Shown here in pieces: positions 10,201 to 17,420 of a DNA stretch of 64,000 nt. Below the pieces are notes generated by a model, which made no database searches, was not told the origin of the DNA, and was given only the letters and a program-made list of their open reading frames with translations. The position numbers were made by a program, and so were the translations under genes. The DNA lies in assembly GCF_010692325.1 (NCBI RefSeq), contig NZ_JAAHHW010000007.1, positions 1 to 64,000 of the forward strand. Reading direction: 5' to 3'. Position 1 is the stretch's first letter. Every line of letters begins with the position of its first letter. Source of the stretch: Moorena sp. SIO3I8. GTDB taxonomy: Bacteria > Cyanobacteriota > Cyanobacteriia > Cyanobacteriales > Coleofasciculaceae.

Positions 10201-10760
10201 GTTAATACCTCTTTCGTTTCCTCCGGTGACAATACTGCGGTTACCGACCATGAGTTATCAACAGCATTCATCCCAAAGCTAGCCCTAGTGTCAACTCCTC
10301 CCCTGATCCTTTCCCCCAAGTACCTAGCATCGTAAGACTGAGATGATCCATAATGGAGCACCAACGGAATTGTTGGATGAGTTGTGGTTAGATCGCTTTC
10401 TCTGATCAAGCATTCATTGACCTCCCAATAATTGGTCAGAGTTAATGTCAAAGCTATTTGCCAGTAGCCTTCCCCGACAGGTATTTCTTGCCAGCGATCG
10501 CAAAAAAAATCCTGGAGTGGATAATCAGGTGATAACCTCCACTCTAGGATTTTTTCGCCCCTAGATACTCTTAATACATTCAATATACTGTTTTTGTCAT
10601 TGGTAGGGATTGCGATAGTTCTCAATTCCCATGACTCTGAGACTATCCTGCTGCACGGCAAAGCTAATTGATCATAGCCATCACCTAACCGTTCATTGAA
10701 CGACTCAACAGTAAAAATGTGACTAATCCCATCAACTGACAGTGGCAACTCTAGTAACAT
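7206..10760 (-). CDS. Large tail-tip protein: two gpM-like modules plus alpha/alpha-barrel-like region
   Basis: The product is about 1184 residues. Two gpM-like tail modules open it, at roughly 1-110 (LGDGYDQLALPCSR, WRLSPDYPLQDFFCDRW) and 130-240 (GMNAVDNSWSVTAVL, DHLGDGWWNFSATF). A long helical region rich in Trp, Tyr and Pro follows (EWLNRYTRQEYPLV, GRGGYFPPSAGPSEGQS). The middle section is beta-rich (about 600-850) and the C-terminus is helical again (PWESVCHAWYLLASGQ, EYREFFGFWEAEIIEAI). The split helical part resembles the alpha/alpha toroids of carbohydrate-active enzymes, so a receptor-binding or sheath-degrading tail protein is a reasonable guess, not a demonstration. I chose the ATG at 10760, two bases after the stop of the upstream gene, over an in-frame TTG at 10790 that would overlap it. 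Confidence 0.65.
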   Translation of the reverse strand: MLLELPLSVDGISHIFTVESFNERLGDGYDQLALPCSRIVSESWELRTIAIPTNDKNSILNVLRVSRGEKILEWRLSPDYPLQDFFCDRWQEIPVGEGYWQIALTLTLTNYWEVNECLIRESDLTTTHPTIPLVLHYGSSQSYDARYLGERIRGGVDTRASFGMNAVDNSWSVTAVLSPEETKEVLTFLGERCGNSFEFNLPGQTGKVYNCKEWRVDHLGDGWWNFSATFKKNNQPFKPTIALEIENLFDYYGDRESVVNAIAASMPDQQIDQFLQESLEWLNRYTRQEYPLVMNPQYLIVNSFHTTLGRGGYFPPSAGPSEGQSVIARAACLAYQATGNTDWITLAVRTGDALLNNYFVVPIPQNWQPSDGIRVPHWLINIKEPFTSKGAASTTGDPLNMGHFDLVLNFVNGVSFIQHGSPDFGEFLANVYKVYDASDRLLWQNVYSPTVSTTPVPIDYWVTNVMLDGVISRQYGDSESPGGRAPTPTSEPPGKIVLSTPYTGQAKVVYSTYTGVVIRINQLFEPYPMWRPLRPGEALGAIDVFPWSADAFDLLYRLTNEQRFLNAYNCTVYSEVIAAEVINPSSWYKKDDTINPFSYPGSQVIPVPSSRTFTASRVTTGNKKDWIQINVSRDADPFPSIELQNFAVSIYMEEVSEVFVEAACNRPADLEIVLSLSDNPFDFSLYYIAHLLVPGSGTPTSKTFKPEEFFLWDKSKTSWHPYIAEQPVFVYSGSSGRAIATKIEDSPIGGIVTPVWQLTLDKNSDFAGGGLVMLGTPPRFPLKVYMKHEGTGEANLAVTVNGKKYRKKLEQSEWRSLTLTENDFEDSDDESPPGSAVISGLEVEAVDGTTTTYFWWVSEEPNTLPVPVQTYKALVVSRIREEHILWVGNFEALNSPSSALKFSPGVVPFTANVVSDGQGGQVIDAWRGIPMTGYQYPAYYVKRGYWERLSQVLDFMSESQEVYREQNVNKTTGPFAPGFGWEYWDAGEYVPEGINQWTWNAVDPNSQWEGYYCRPWESVCHAWYLLASGQYPGAAPSNIRSLTERAGLVSMRFAQWLSKLYSTRRSFQPPSDFPEFTDPEVNYHTPHFAAFALRASIYCNLAGGNPAVTLRLIKASYDYLVSQYIDSGSMKGSFAASQPTFQANGIEYREFFGFWEAEIIEAIALLKQSKNLFNYPKCVYFIKT

Positions 10761-10762
10761 GA

Positions 10763-11155
10763 TTAACTTCGGTGTAGAGGTATTTGCCAACTTCTGAAAG
10801 AGGTTGCAGTATATTCAACCTCAAATCCAAAACTAGTTAATATCTGCTTTAATTCCATCACAGCCGTATCTCTTGAACTGCGAACACCTTTCTCGAATTG
10901 AATCTGGAATTCGCCGTCTTGGAACTCTTTGACACCGTATCTACCTAGACTTAGCAAATCTGGGTTTAAACCGTCAGGGATGGAGTTCGATGGTTCTAGC
11001 TCTTCGAGTATATCGACTAAGCGATCGCTATACTCAGTTTCATTTAACTCATCAAACTTGCTGATTTTTTCTAGTGTTACTTTCAGAGAGGATACCCCCT
11101 CGGGAGGTATCTTTAGTAGCTTGATTATGGGATTGATTGGGACTATTAGACTCAT
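10763..11155 (-). CDS. Hypothetical protein in phage tail operon
   Basis: This 130-residue protein has a helical N-terminal half (LKVTLEKISKFDELNETEYSDR in part) and a beta-rich C-terminal half (FQIQFEKGVRSSRDTAVMEL, FEVEYTATSFRSWQIP). I recognise no family. It lies 4 bp after the small chaperone-like gene and 2 bp before the large tail-tip gene, so it belongs to the same operon and presumably to tail assembly. Confidence 0.6.
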   Translation of the reverse strand: MSLIVPINPIIKLLKIPPEGVSSLKVTLEKISKFDELNETEYSDRLVDILEELEPSNSIPDGLNPDLLSLGRYGVKEFQDGEFQIQFEKGVRSSRDTAVMELKQILTSFGFEVEYTATSFRSWQIPLHRS

Positions 11156-11159
11156 CTAT

Positions 11160-11438
11160 TCACTCAAGATAAACACATAATGCTGACATCACCACTGGAT
11201 TCAGCTTCTTACTGTCAAATAATTGCTTCAGTATTTTCTTAGTGCGATCGCTTATCAGGGTTTTATCCGCTGAATCGGATTTGTCTTTGAAAGGCAGAAA
11301 GTCTAGTGGAGTTGATTGATTTCCTTTTTCTGTGGCAAACCCATTGAACAATCCCGACCAGCCAACAGCTTGAGTGTAAGAAGCTATATTGGCATTCTCT
11401 CGTCTCTCTTGCTCAAAGAATTGAAGACAATCGAGCAC
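11160..11438 (-). CDS. Probable tail assembly chaperone, small second part
   Basis: The 92-residue product starts at GTG 11438 and shares one base with the TAG stop of the preceding gene. It is a short helical protein (MLDCLQFFEQERRENANIAS; KKILKQLFDSKKLNPVVMSA). Siphophages usually have two overlapping tail assembly chaperone frames (lambda G and GT) after the tail tube gene, and this pair sits there. The chaperone call therefore rests on position and overlap. No sequence motif of the lambda T domain is evident and no slippery heptamer stands out at the junction. Confidence 0.45.
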   Translation of the reverse strand: MLDCLQFFEQERRENANIASYTQAVGWSGLFNGFATEKGNQSTPLDFLPFKDKSDSADKTLISDRTKKILKQLFDSKKLNPVVMSALCVYLE

Positions 11439-12319
11439 TAGCCAGGTTGATTGACATAAGAATTGTTCCCAGCTTGAAAATCTGGGATCTGAGATTCGAT
11501 AGGATTGAATTCTCCAGTAGACATTTCTCCAATCAATGGGTTTGTAGTCTTGATCTGGCCATTCTCTTGCCCAGCTGGTAACTTTCCCTCATTGCCGGGT
11601 TCTTGCTCTTTTGCCTTTTCTCTCTGATAAAAATCATATATTGCCTCAACTAGTTCTTGATCTAGTGATGATGTATCTTCAAGCGTCCAATCCTGAGAGC
11701 CTGTCTCTTCTTGTTTCGTCTGCAAGTTGTACAAGAAACCTATACAGTTAGATTGAATCGGTTTCGATAATGGAGCCACAGTTAAGACCGTTTCTCCTAT
11801 GTCGTGATTGCGAACTGATTCGGCAATACAATCCCCAATTTTTATCAAGTCTCCATCTTGCACATAAAATCCTAACTCTTCAACAAGTATGCCAGTTCCG
11901 TTGATATCTATACTCCTTTTTACTCTAACAGGATAAGCCACCCGGTTTTGAATCATTACGGTAGCTACAATTGCTTTTAGCTGGTTAGCTGGAATTTTTA
12001 GCTTTGCTAAAGATTCCATTTCTTGTGGATACTCAAAAAGTATATTTTCTTCACCCAAAACTTCAATATCTGAACTCTGTTGGGATGGAAAGATCAGACC
12101 CATCGCTTCTTCGCGAGAGATGTTTCTGTCTTCAGCAATCTTCCGAGCCAAGTCATGTATTATAACTTGACCTTGCAGCTGCTGGTATTCATGAGGATCG
12201 ATTTTTTCGCATTCCCCCACCGTTGGGTAACCCAGCTTTTTCAGATATATGTATCCGGAATTTTCGTTGCCGATCGCAACTATTGAATGCTTTTTGCTGT
12301 TTAATAATGGTATTTTCAT
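11438..12319 (-). CDS. Probable tail assembly chaperone-like protein
   Basis: This is a 293-residue soluble protein of unknown family. An N-terminal mixed region (MKIPLLNSKKHSIVAIGNEN) leads to a helical and beta core (KAIVATVMIQNRVAYPVRVK) and an acidic helix (LDQELVEAIYDFYQREKAKE). The tail is low complexity and rich in Asn, Gln, Glu and Pro. The gene overlaps both neighbours by one base (TAATG upstream, TAGTG downstream). It lies between the tail tube and tail-tip genes, where siphophages place the assembly chaperone. That position is the main reason for the call; a virion or regulatory role cannot be excluded. Confidence 0.45.
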   Translation of the reverse strand: MKIPLLNSKKHSIVAIGNENSGYIYLKKLGYPTVGECEKIDPHEYQQLQGQVIIHDLARKIAEDRNISREEAMGLIFPSQQSSDIEVLGEENILFEYPQEMESLAKLKIPANQLKAIVATVMIQNRVAYPVRVKRSIDINGTGILVEELGFYVQDGDLIKIGDCIAESVRNHDIGETVLTVAPLSKPIQSNCIGFLYNLQTKQEETGSQDWTLEDTSSLDQELVEAIYDFYQREKAKEQEPGNEGKLPAGQENGQIKTTNPLIGEMSTGEFNPIESQIPDFQAGNNSYVNQPG

Positions 12320-12561
12320 TAGTTGTTGTCGTAGAATACTTTGTAAAGTTCGTCGGGATGGCTAAAAGTAACAGGATTTACGGCGATCGCTACTGGCTCT
12401 GGTACTTTTATGTGATATTTGTGTTCATCGTTTCCAACAGTTATAGACCCACTTAATCCGCCCATGAAATAAGCTAAACCGCAAGATAGATAGTTATGAT
12501 CAGGAGTCACGCAAATCAAAACTACCAATACGCCAGTACGATCAGATAACATATCTATCAT
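12319..12561 (-). CDS. Small hypothetical protein, phage operon
   Basis: The 80-residue product has a hydrophobic beta-like N-terminus (GVLVVLICVTPDHNYLSCGL) and a C-terminal segment ending SHPDELYKVFYDNN. No family is recognised. Its stop overlaps the next start as TAATG, indicating coupled translation. A 165-bp gap separates it from the tail tube gene. That gap holds only a G-rich GGGGAGATGG repeat of the kind scattered in this genome. Confidence 0.55.
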   Translation of the reverse strand: MIDMLSDRTGVLVVLICVTPDHNYLSCGLAYFMGGLSGSITVGNDEHKYHIKVPEPVAIAVNPVTFSHPDELYKVFYDNN

Positions 12562-12726
12562 GAATCAATGGCTACCTCCTCCGCCTGCTCCGTTGACAAT
12601 GGCGGGTTGAACTGTATTTGTGAATGTATGAATCAAGTCAGGTTGAATACCCATAATTAGAGGGAGGGTGGGAACTGTGGGGAGATGGCCAGATGGGGAG
12701 ATGGGGGAGATTTTTATTAAGGGTAA

Positions 12727-13425
12727 TTATGCCGACATGATATGAGGAGATATTCTTACGAAACTACTCCCCTGAACTTGTAATTGAAAGGAATATCGTT
12801 TGACTTCGTTTTGATTCCCAGACTCGCTGAAATTTTTAACCTTTGCCGCCCCTCTTCTTACCTCCCCATCAGGAGTTGTGCATACGAAATAAACCTCTCT
12901 GCCAAAAAGCGCATCATCTTCGGCCACTGGCTTAATGATTTTAAATAATGCTTCATCACCTGGGATTGTGATACCAGATACGTCATAGGTTCTGTCTGAG
13001 CGAACCAGAACTGATTCCATTCCCGAACCTGATTGCAAATTTGTGGTATCCACTTCTTGTGGTTGTGTAGCGTAATTGAATTCCTGGATACCAAATAGTG
13101 GAACCAGTCCTGTGATAAAAGTTGCGGTAGAAGCTGTTGAGATATCAGCGATCGCTGGGCTAATGGTTATATCAGTAGCAGTAGTAGCGACTGTTGCATC
13201 TTCTATAACCAGTACATGTCTTCTGTCATTGCCGCTAAACGACAACCCTGTACCTGCTTTAATTGTCGTGCTAGCCTCTGCGGTCGCGGAAATAGATGTA
13301 GCTCCAGTTGCGGCATCCGCAGCAAGTGTAATCGTTTGTTCAGTTACTGTTCTTGAGCGATATGGCAAAAGCAATACCTCTAGCGTCGTATTTTTTAATT
13401 GAGTCTCTCCAAATGGGCGTGGCAT
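12727..13425 (-). CDS. Major tail tube protein
   Basis: The 232-residue beta-rich protein has the look of a siphophage tail tube subunit. An N-terminal strand region (KNTTLEVLLLPYRSRTVTEQ) is followed by a Thr/Ala/Ser-rich insert of about 60 residues (AADAATGATSISATAEAS). The core then reads FGIQEFNYATQPQEVDTTNL, and SFQLQVQGSS lies near the C-terminus. Tube subunits polymerise into the hollow tail along the tape measure. The gene follows the tail terminator by 4 bp and precedes the chaperone-like pair, the standard siphophage order. The Ala/Thr insert may be a surface-exposed domain. Confidence 0.75.
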   Translation of the reverse strand: MPRPFGETQLKNTTLEVLLLPYRSRTVTEQTITLAADAATGATSISATAEASTTIKAGTGLSFSGNDRRHVLVIEDATVATTATDITISPAIADISTASTATFITGLVPLFGIQEFNYATQPQEVDTTNLQSGSGMESVLVRSDRTYDVSGITIPGDEALFKIIKPVAEDDALFGREVYFVCTTPDGEVRRGAAKVKNFSESGNQNEVKRYSFQLQVQGSSFVRISPHIMSA

Positions 13426-13429
13426 TTCA

Positions 13430-13813
13430 TCAAACTCCGTTAATCACAACTGGATCGTATACTAGCAGCCGAGCCTGCTCATAGCTCTGCTCCGTTATCG
13501 GCATGTAGGTATACTGTCGTACAGGCAAATTGGCAACGATCTTATCTAGAGCTGAAGATAAACTAGTCTCTCTGTTGAAATTCGTCAAAATCAAGACATA
13601 GTTGCGATCGCTGTACCTTTGTCCTGCACTCAAAAAGTCAATACGGGATTCTGGCACTCTCTGGATGAGGCATTGAATCTCATTTGGGACACTAGGAGGC
13701 TCTGGTGGACAAACCCACACAGCTTTCTGTCCGCTTGGGTATCGCCCCAGGTATTCTTCTAGTAATAGCTCTAGTCGATCCCTGAGTTCGGGCAGCGATA
13801 AAGATTGGCTCAT
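13430..13813 (-). CDS. Probable tail terminator protein
   Basis: The 127-residue protein starts with a helix (LPELRDRLELLLEEYLGRYP), followed by beta strands (EIQCLIQRVPESRID, YVLILTNF). This fits the lambda gpU / HK97 gp10-type tail terminator fold, a ring that stops tail tube polymerisation. It overlaps the upstream neck gene by 4 bp (ATGA) and immediately precedes the tail tube gene. The assignment rests on size, predicted secondary structure and synteny. Confidence 0.55.
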   Translation of the reverse strand: MSQSLSLPELRDRLELLLEEYLGRYPSGQKAVWVCPPEPPSVPNEIQCLIQRVPESRIDFLSAGQRYSDRNYVLILTNFNRETSLSSALDKIVANLPVRQYTYMPITEQSYEQARLLVYDPVVINGV

Positions 13814-14205
13814 CTAACAAAAACTAGGTTATATGAGTTGTATAACTCCTTGGTATCAAGGATATTTCTCGGTGAATAGGCAATTTCCCCAGATTTTCTC
13901 ACAGTGACATTATCCCACTTCCAAATTGGAGAAGCGATCGCATCTTGCATCACCCCTCCAAATTCTGTGGCTGTAGATACCATAGCGTCGCCAAGGCTAG
14001 TGCCTGAGCGATTGTAGAAAAATGCGAATTGATGGCGGAAGTCGTACTCTGCGATCGCTACCCATGTCCATGGCCTAGCGGGAATCCTCGTTCCATTGCG
14101 CAAGACTGCTCCTTCATGGACAAAGACGACGTAGTCGGTCGTCCACGAGTAACGGGCAACCATCGTCTTTGTGCTTGGTAGATTCCACTCTAATTTCCAG
14201 GACAT
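13810..14205 (-). CDS. Head-tail connector / tail completion protein (gpZ or HK97 gp10-like)
   Basis: The 131-residue product contains YVVFVHEGAVLRNGTRIPARPW. The pattern HEG...IPARP(F/W) is characteristic of HK97 gp10 and minor tail protein Z families, which complete the tail before joining to the head. The gene overlaps its upstream neighbour by 16 bp and its downstream neighbour by 4 bp within the leftward virion operon. Confidence 0.65.
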   Translation of the reverse strand: MSWKLEWNLPSTKTMVARYSWTTDYVVFVHEGAVLRNGTRIPARPWTWVAIAEYDFRHQFAFFYNRSGTSLGDAMVSTATEFGGVMQDAIASPIWKWDNVTVRKSGEIAYSPRNILDTKELYNSYNLVFVR

Positions 14206-14609
14206 TGGTTGTATGGTTGAATATTTTGCATAATTCCTTGGATACTATTGCCAATGGTTGTTGTTACTATCTTGTGCCTAGACGGCATAACAGCTAGTAA
14301 TAAAAAAGTACCTTGCATCTTTTCTTTGGTTGCAGGATCCGTGTAGACAATTTTACCATGATGCCTAGACCCTGGCCAAAGTATTGGAGGGATAATTTTG
14401 GGTGACACAGCTCTACCAAAAAGGAACACGTCTGTTGGGTTAATCCCAGAAATTTCCCTCTGGGACGAGGTTCCAGTTCTCATGCTTGCCGTAGGACTGG
14501 AAGGATGTAAAGAGGCTTGAATCATAATTTTAGTGTGCAGAATGACTGGGTTTCCTGTTTCAGGATCTTTTTTTGCACTAGAGGCTTGGGGAATTTCAAA
14601 AGTTAACAT
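14190..14609 (-). CDS. Probable head-closure / head-tail adaptor protein
   Basis: First gene of the leftward virion operon. An open frame extends to 14768 but would run into the divergent scaffold gene. The ATG at 14609 (MLTFEIPQASSAKKDPETGN) gives a compact 139-residue protein and leaves a 106-bp divergent promoter region, so I prefer it. The product is beta-rich (HTKIMIQASLHPSSP, KIVYTDPATKEKMQGTFLLL). Position directly before a neck protein suggests a head-closure factor. The family is not recognised with certainty. Confidence 0.5.
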   Translation of the reverse strand: MLTFEIPQASSAKKDPETGNPVILHTKIMIQASLHPSSPTASMRTGTSSQREISGINPTDVFLFGRAVSPKIIPPILWPGSRHHGKIVYTDPATKEKMQGTFLLLAVMPSRHKIVTTTIGNSIQGIMQNIQPYNQCPGN

Positions 14610-14715
14610 TGAATTGATTGGAAATATTGGATTTTTGCTCACGGTTGCAATTTGTCTATGATGTGATTTTTTGCTATTGTACAATTTATTGACTAATTGA
14701 CTATCCAACACTGAT

Positions 14716-15456
14716 ATGGAAGAATCTATCAATTCAGAACAAGAACAGCAGCAGCCAGACGTAGACATTACTGCTGATCAAGATACTCAGGATCGAGAAG
14801 ACGACATTCACGTCGGGTATAAGAAGGTGATGAGGAAGCTCAGAAAGGAGATTAATGACCTCAACGAAAAGCTTAAGGCTTTTGATGGAATTGACCCCGA
14901 AGAGTACCGAGCCTATGTAAGTCAGGCAGAAGAGGCGGAAAAGAAGAGACAGAAAACCATGGAGGAGCAGGCCAAGATCATCGCGTCTGAACGCGATCGC
15001 TCCTCCAGCTTGGCCAGTCAAGTCAAAAACTTGGAAAATCAGATAGACCAAATGCAAAAACAGTCAATGGTAAGCCAAGCATTCTACGATGCCGGAGGAA
15101 AAAAATCAGCTAAGTCTGCAAGCACTAGTTTTCTAGAGCTAGTGATGCCTCACGCCATCAGAAGGATTACCAGGGACGAGGATGGTAATTTAGTCGTGAT
15201 GGAAGAAGGTGGTAGCTTGGTTGAAATCGACAAAAAGACCGGCAAGCCTATGACTGTCAGGGCATTAATGGAGCAGTATGCCAAAGATCCCGTATTAGGT
15301 ATGGCTTTTGAACCGCGATCGCAAGCCTCTGGAAGTGGTTTCAGCCCTGGGGTGAAGTCATCCGCACCCAATAGAGTTTCTGTAGAAAAATTATTTAGTG
15401 AGATGACAGCAGAAGAGATGATGGACTATGCGATCAAACAAAGATCTAACTCTTGA
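14716..15456 (+). CDS. Capsid assembly scaffolding protein
   Basis: The 246-residue protein has the hallmark composition of a phage scaffold. An acidic, Gln-rich N-terminus is followed by a long charged coiled coil at about 35-120 (KVMRKLRKEINDLNEKLKAF; KKRQKTMEEQAKIIASERDR). The C-terminal domain ends in a short helix (SVEKLFSEMTAEEMMDYAIK). Scaffolds line the procapsid and leave before DNA packaging. The major capsid gene follows, as usual. The gene is divergent from the head-closure gene. Confidence 0.75.
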   Translation: MEESINSEQEQQQPDVDITADQDTQDREDDIHVGYKKVMRKLRKEINDLNEKLKAFDGIDPEEYRAYVSQAEEAEKKRQKTMEEQAKIIASERDRSSSLASQVKNLENQIDQMQKQSMVSQAFYDAGGKKSAKSASTSFLELVMPHAIRRITRDEDGNLVVMEEGGSLVEIDKKTGKPMTVRALMEQYAKDPVLGMAFEPRSQASGSGFSPGVKSSAPNRVSVEKLFSEMTAEEMMDYAIKQRSNS

Positions 15457-15486
15457 AAATTTTTGTGTTAATATCTGGATGGCGAG

Positions 15487-15603
15487 ATGAGTGATTCTAT
15501 CGCTGCGCGGGATGCGCATTGTAGACTGTCTTGGTACAGGCAGCATGAGAGTGATTCAATTGCTGTGCAAGATTTGGATACAGAAAAAATTCAAACCAAT
15601 TAG
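15487..15603 (+). CDS. Possible 38-residue ORF between scaffold and capsid
   Basis: A short frame runs from ATG 15487 to TAG 15603. It contains an imperfect internal duplication: SDSIAARD near the start and SDSIAVQD near residue 22, encoded by GAGTGATTC(T/A)AT-like direct repeats 59 bp apart. The reading frame agrees with the capsid cluster direction. No family is recognised and the Shine-Dalgarno is weak, so it may be noncoding spacer. Confidence 0.3.
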   Translation: MSDSIAARDAHCRLSWYRQHESDSIAVQDLDTEKIQTN

Positions 15604-15620
15604 TTTTAGCAATAATTGCA

Positions 15621-16550
15621 ATGGCCGCAACATTGTTAGAAACTGCTCGGCAATACGCTGCCCAGCAGGATTTTTTGGCTGCCGCAATTGTTCGGTATTA
15701 CGCGGAGAGCAGCGAAGTACTGAGATTGTTGCAGTTTTCAGACATATCGGGAAATGCTATTAGTTACGACGTTTTGGAATCAATGCCAGATGTTGGATTT
15801 CGGGCAATAAATGAAGGCTACTCGGAGTCTACAGCCGTTTGGAAAAAAGAAATGGAGGCTTTGATGATCGCTGGAGGAGATCTTGATGTTGATGTGGCTT
15901 TAGTGTCAATGTTTCCTGAAAGCGATCTGAGAACTCAGCAGGAACTATTTAAAGTTCGAGCCTTATCGCTAGCATGGACAACAGCTTTTTTCAAGGGGAT
16001 GAATTCTGCTGATGGTAGGCAGATGAACGGGCTTCAGGTAAGACTAGGGGACGAGGAGAATGAGTTGGTGATTAATGGCAATGGTGCATTATCATTAACG
16101 AATTTAGATAGGTTAATTTCTCGGGTAGACAATCCAACTCATCTGTTCATGGATGAAGAACTTAAGTTGAAGCTTCAGGCAGCGTCAAGAAACACTGATA
16201 TTGCGGGCTTTATCACGTTCACTCCCGATGAATTTGGAAGACAAGTAGTTAGGTATCAAGGATTGCCAATTATTGGGCTAAAAAATGATAATGCGAGAAG
16301 AAGAATTCTCGGTTTTACAGAATCAAATCCACAAGGGAGTGGTAACAATTTCACATCTGTTTACTGTGTAGCTTTCCGACCAATGGGTCTTGTAGGTATA
16401 CAAAACAAGCCTATTGAAGTTAGAAGGTTGGGAGAGATAAATGATAAACCAGCCTTTAGAAGTCGAGTTGAATGGTATTCTAGCTTTGCAATGTTCTCTA
16501 ATTGTGCAGCTAGATTGATGGGTATATCCGATAATCCTGTAGTAGCTTGA
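15621..16550 (+). CDS. Major capsid protein (HK97-type)
   Basis: The 309-residue product fits a phage major capsid protein. The N-terminal arm is helical (LLETARQYAAQQDFLAAAIV). A peripheral-domain-like stretch reads RALSLAWTTAFFKGMNSADG, with GRQMNGLQVRL, a feature of many capsid proteins. The helix with LFMDEELKLKLQAASRNT is the typical element before the final beta region (GLPIIGLKND; YCVAFRPMGLVGIQNKPIEV). It follows the scaffold gene and precedes small capsid-associated genes. No protease domain is fused. The specific family was not verified. Confidence 0.75.
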   Translation: MAATLLETARQYAAQQDFLAAAIVRYYAESSEVLRLLQFSDISGNAISYDVLESMPDVGFRAINEGYSESTAVWKKEMEALMIAGGDLDVDVALVSMFPESDLRTQQELFKVRALSLAWTTAFFKGMNSADGRQMNGLQVRLGDEENELVINGNGALSLTNLDRLISRVDNPTHLFMDEELKLKLQAASRNTDIAGFITFTPDEFGRQVVRYQGLPIIGLKNDNARRRILGFTESNPQGSGNNFTSVYCVAFRPMGLVGIQNKPIEVRRLGEINDKPAFRSRVEWYSSFAMFSNCAARLMGISDNPVVA

Positions 16551-16560
16551 AGGGGGGGAC

Positions 16561-16986
16561 ATGGCCAGAATATTAGGCTCTTTGAATTTCCCACGTCACC
16601 TTGGACGTGGGTTGGTTGATGCAAAGTTAATGCTGCGAGACATTAAATCTCCAGCGATCGCGGCTACTACAACTGAGCCTGCAATAGAATTTTTTCCGAC
16701 GATCTGCGACTACTTCAAGATTCTTGTGATACAAAGAGCATTCACAGGATTTACAGCTACTACCGAACTTTGGACAATATCTTTTGAAGTAAGCGATTCA
16801 GCCAATGGAACTTTTACAGAAATTGGCAAAAAAGAACTAAATGGCACAGCAAAAGATCATGAAATCGCATTTACTGGCAATGAAATATACGACATCCTAA
16901 AAGATTCTAAGTGGATGCGAGCAAAAGCTACAAAAACCGGCACATCTGTAGGAAATCTGACCTATGGGGCTTTTATCGTATGGTAA
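16561..16986 (+). CDS. Capsid-associated hypothetical protein
   Basis: The 141-residue protein starts 10 bp after the capsid stop, behind a strong AGGGGGGG ribosome-binding sequence. It is beta-rich (ELWTISFEVSDSANGTFTEI; LTYGAFIVW at the end) and resembles the small beta proteins encoded after capsid genes. These may decorate or stabilise the head. No exact family is identified. An inverted repeat (CCCACGTC/GACGTGGG at about 16589-16611) lies within the first codons. Confidence 0.55.
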   Translation: MARILGSLNFPRHLGRGLVDAKLMLRDIKSPAIAATTTEPAIEFFPTICDYFKILVIQRAFTGFTATTELWTISFEVSDSANGTFTEIGKKELNGTAKDHEIAFTGNEIYDILKDSKWMRAKATKTGTSVGNLTYGAFIVW

Positions 16987-17414
16987 TGATTAAAAAAGGA
17001 GAAGAGACGCGATTTGTCCATGCTGTTGATTTACCAGGATGGCTCAATTCAGGCTGGGAACAATCAGAGGAAATAAATACCAAAGAGACTCAAAGTAAGC
17101 CTAAAACTCAAAATAAATACTTAGGAGGAGAGAGGCTTTACAAGGACGGAGAGTCAGTATTAATTCACAGTATAGATGTGTCGGGATGGCTAGAGGCTGG
17201 ATGGAAAACGGAAGCACAATTACTCTTAGAGAATACTCAGAGCGAAAACAGTATAGAAAATGCGGAAGAAAGAGCAAGCGAAATTGCTAGTTTGCCGTGG
17301 CAGGAAATTCAGAAGTTAGCGGATCGTTATGGAGTGAAAAAGCCCCAAGGGACACCATGGAAAGATCTTGCTCATGCGATCGCGGAACGTGAACTAATGT
17401 CAACAAACCACTAA
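16980..17414 (+). CDS. Small phage protein with duplicated motif and SAP/HeH-like C-terminus
   Basis: I choose ATG 16980, or 16986 in the same frame, which overlaps the end of the previous gene. A longer frame to 16911 exists but lies inside that gene. The product of about 144 residues holds two copies of a 20-residue motif (RFVHAVDLPGWLNSGW and VLIHSIDVSGWLEAGW). Its C-terminal helix-extension-helix (LPWQEIQKLADRYGVKKPQG) resembles the SAP/HeH modules found in head-completion and DNA-handling phage proteins. The position after the capsid suggests a head-completion or connector role. Confidence 0.55.
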   Translation: MVMIKKGEETRFVHAVDLPGWLNSGWEQSEEINTKETQSKPKTQNKYLGGERLYKDGESVLIHSIDVSGWLEAGWKTEAQLLLENTQSENSIENAEERASEIASLPWQEIQKLADRYGVKKPQGTPWKDLAHAIAERELMSTNH

Positions 17415-17420
17415 AAAATA

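Noticed and set aside
14610-14768. Extended start of the head-closure gene
   Set aside because: It overlaps the divergent scaffold gene and adds a Cys/Ser-rich segment with no domain.
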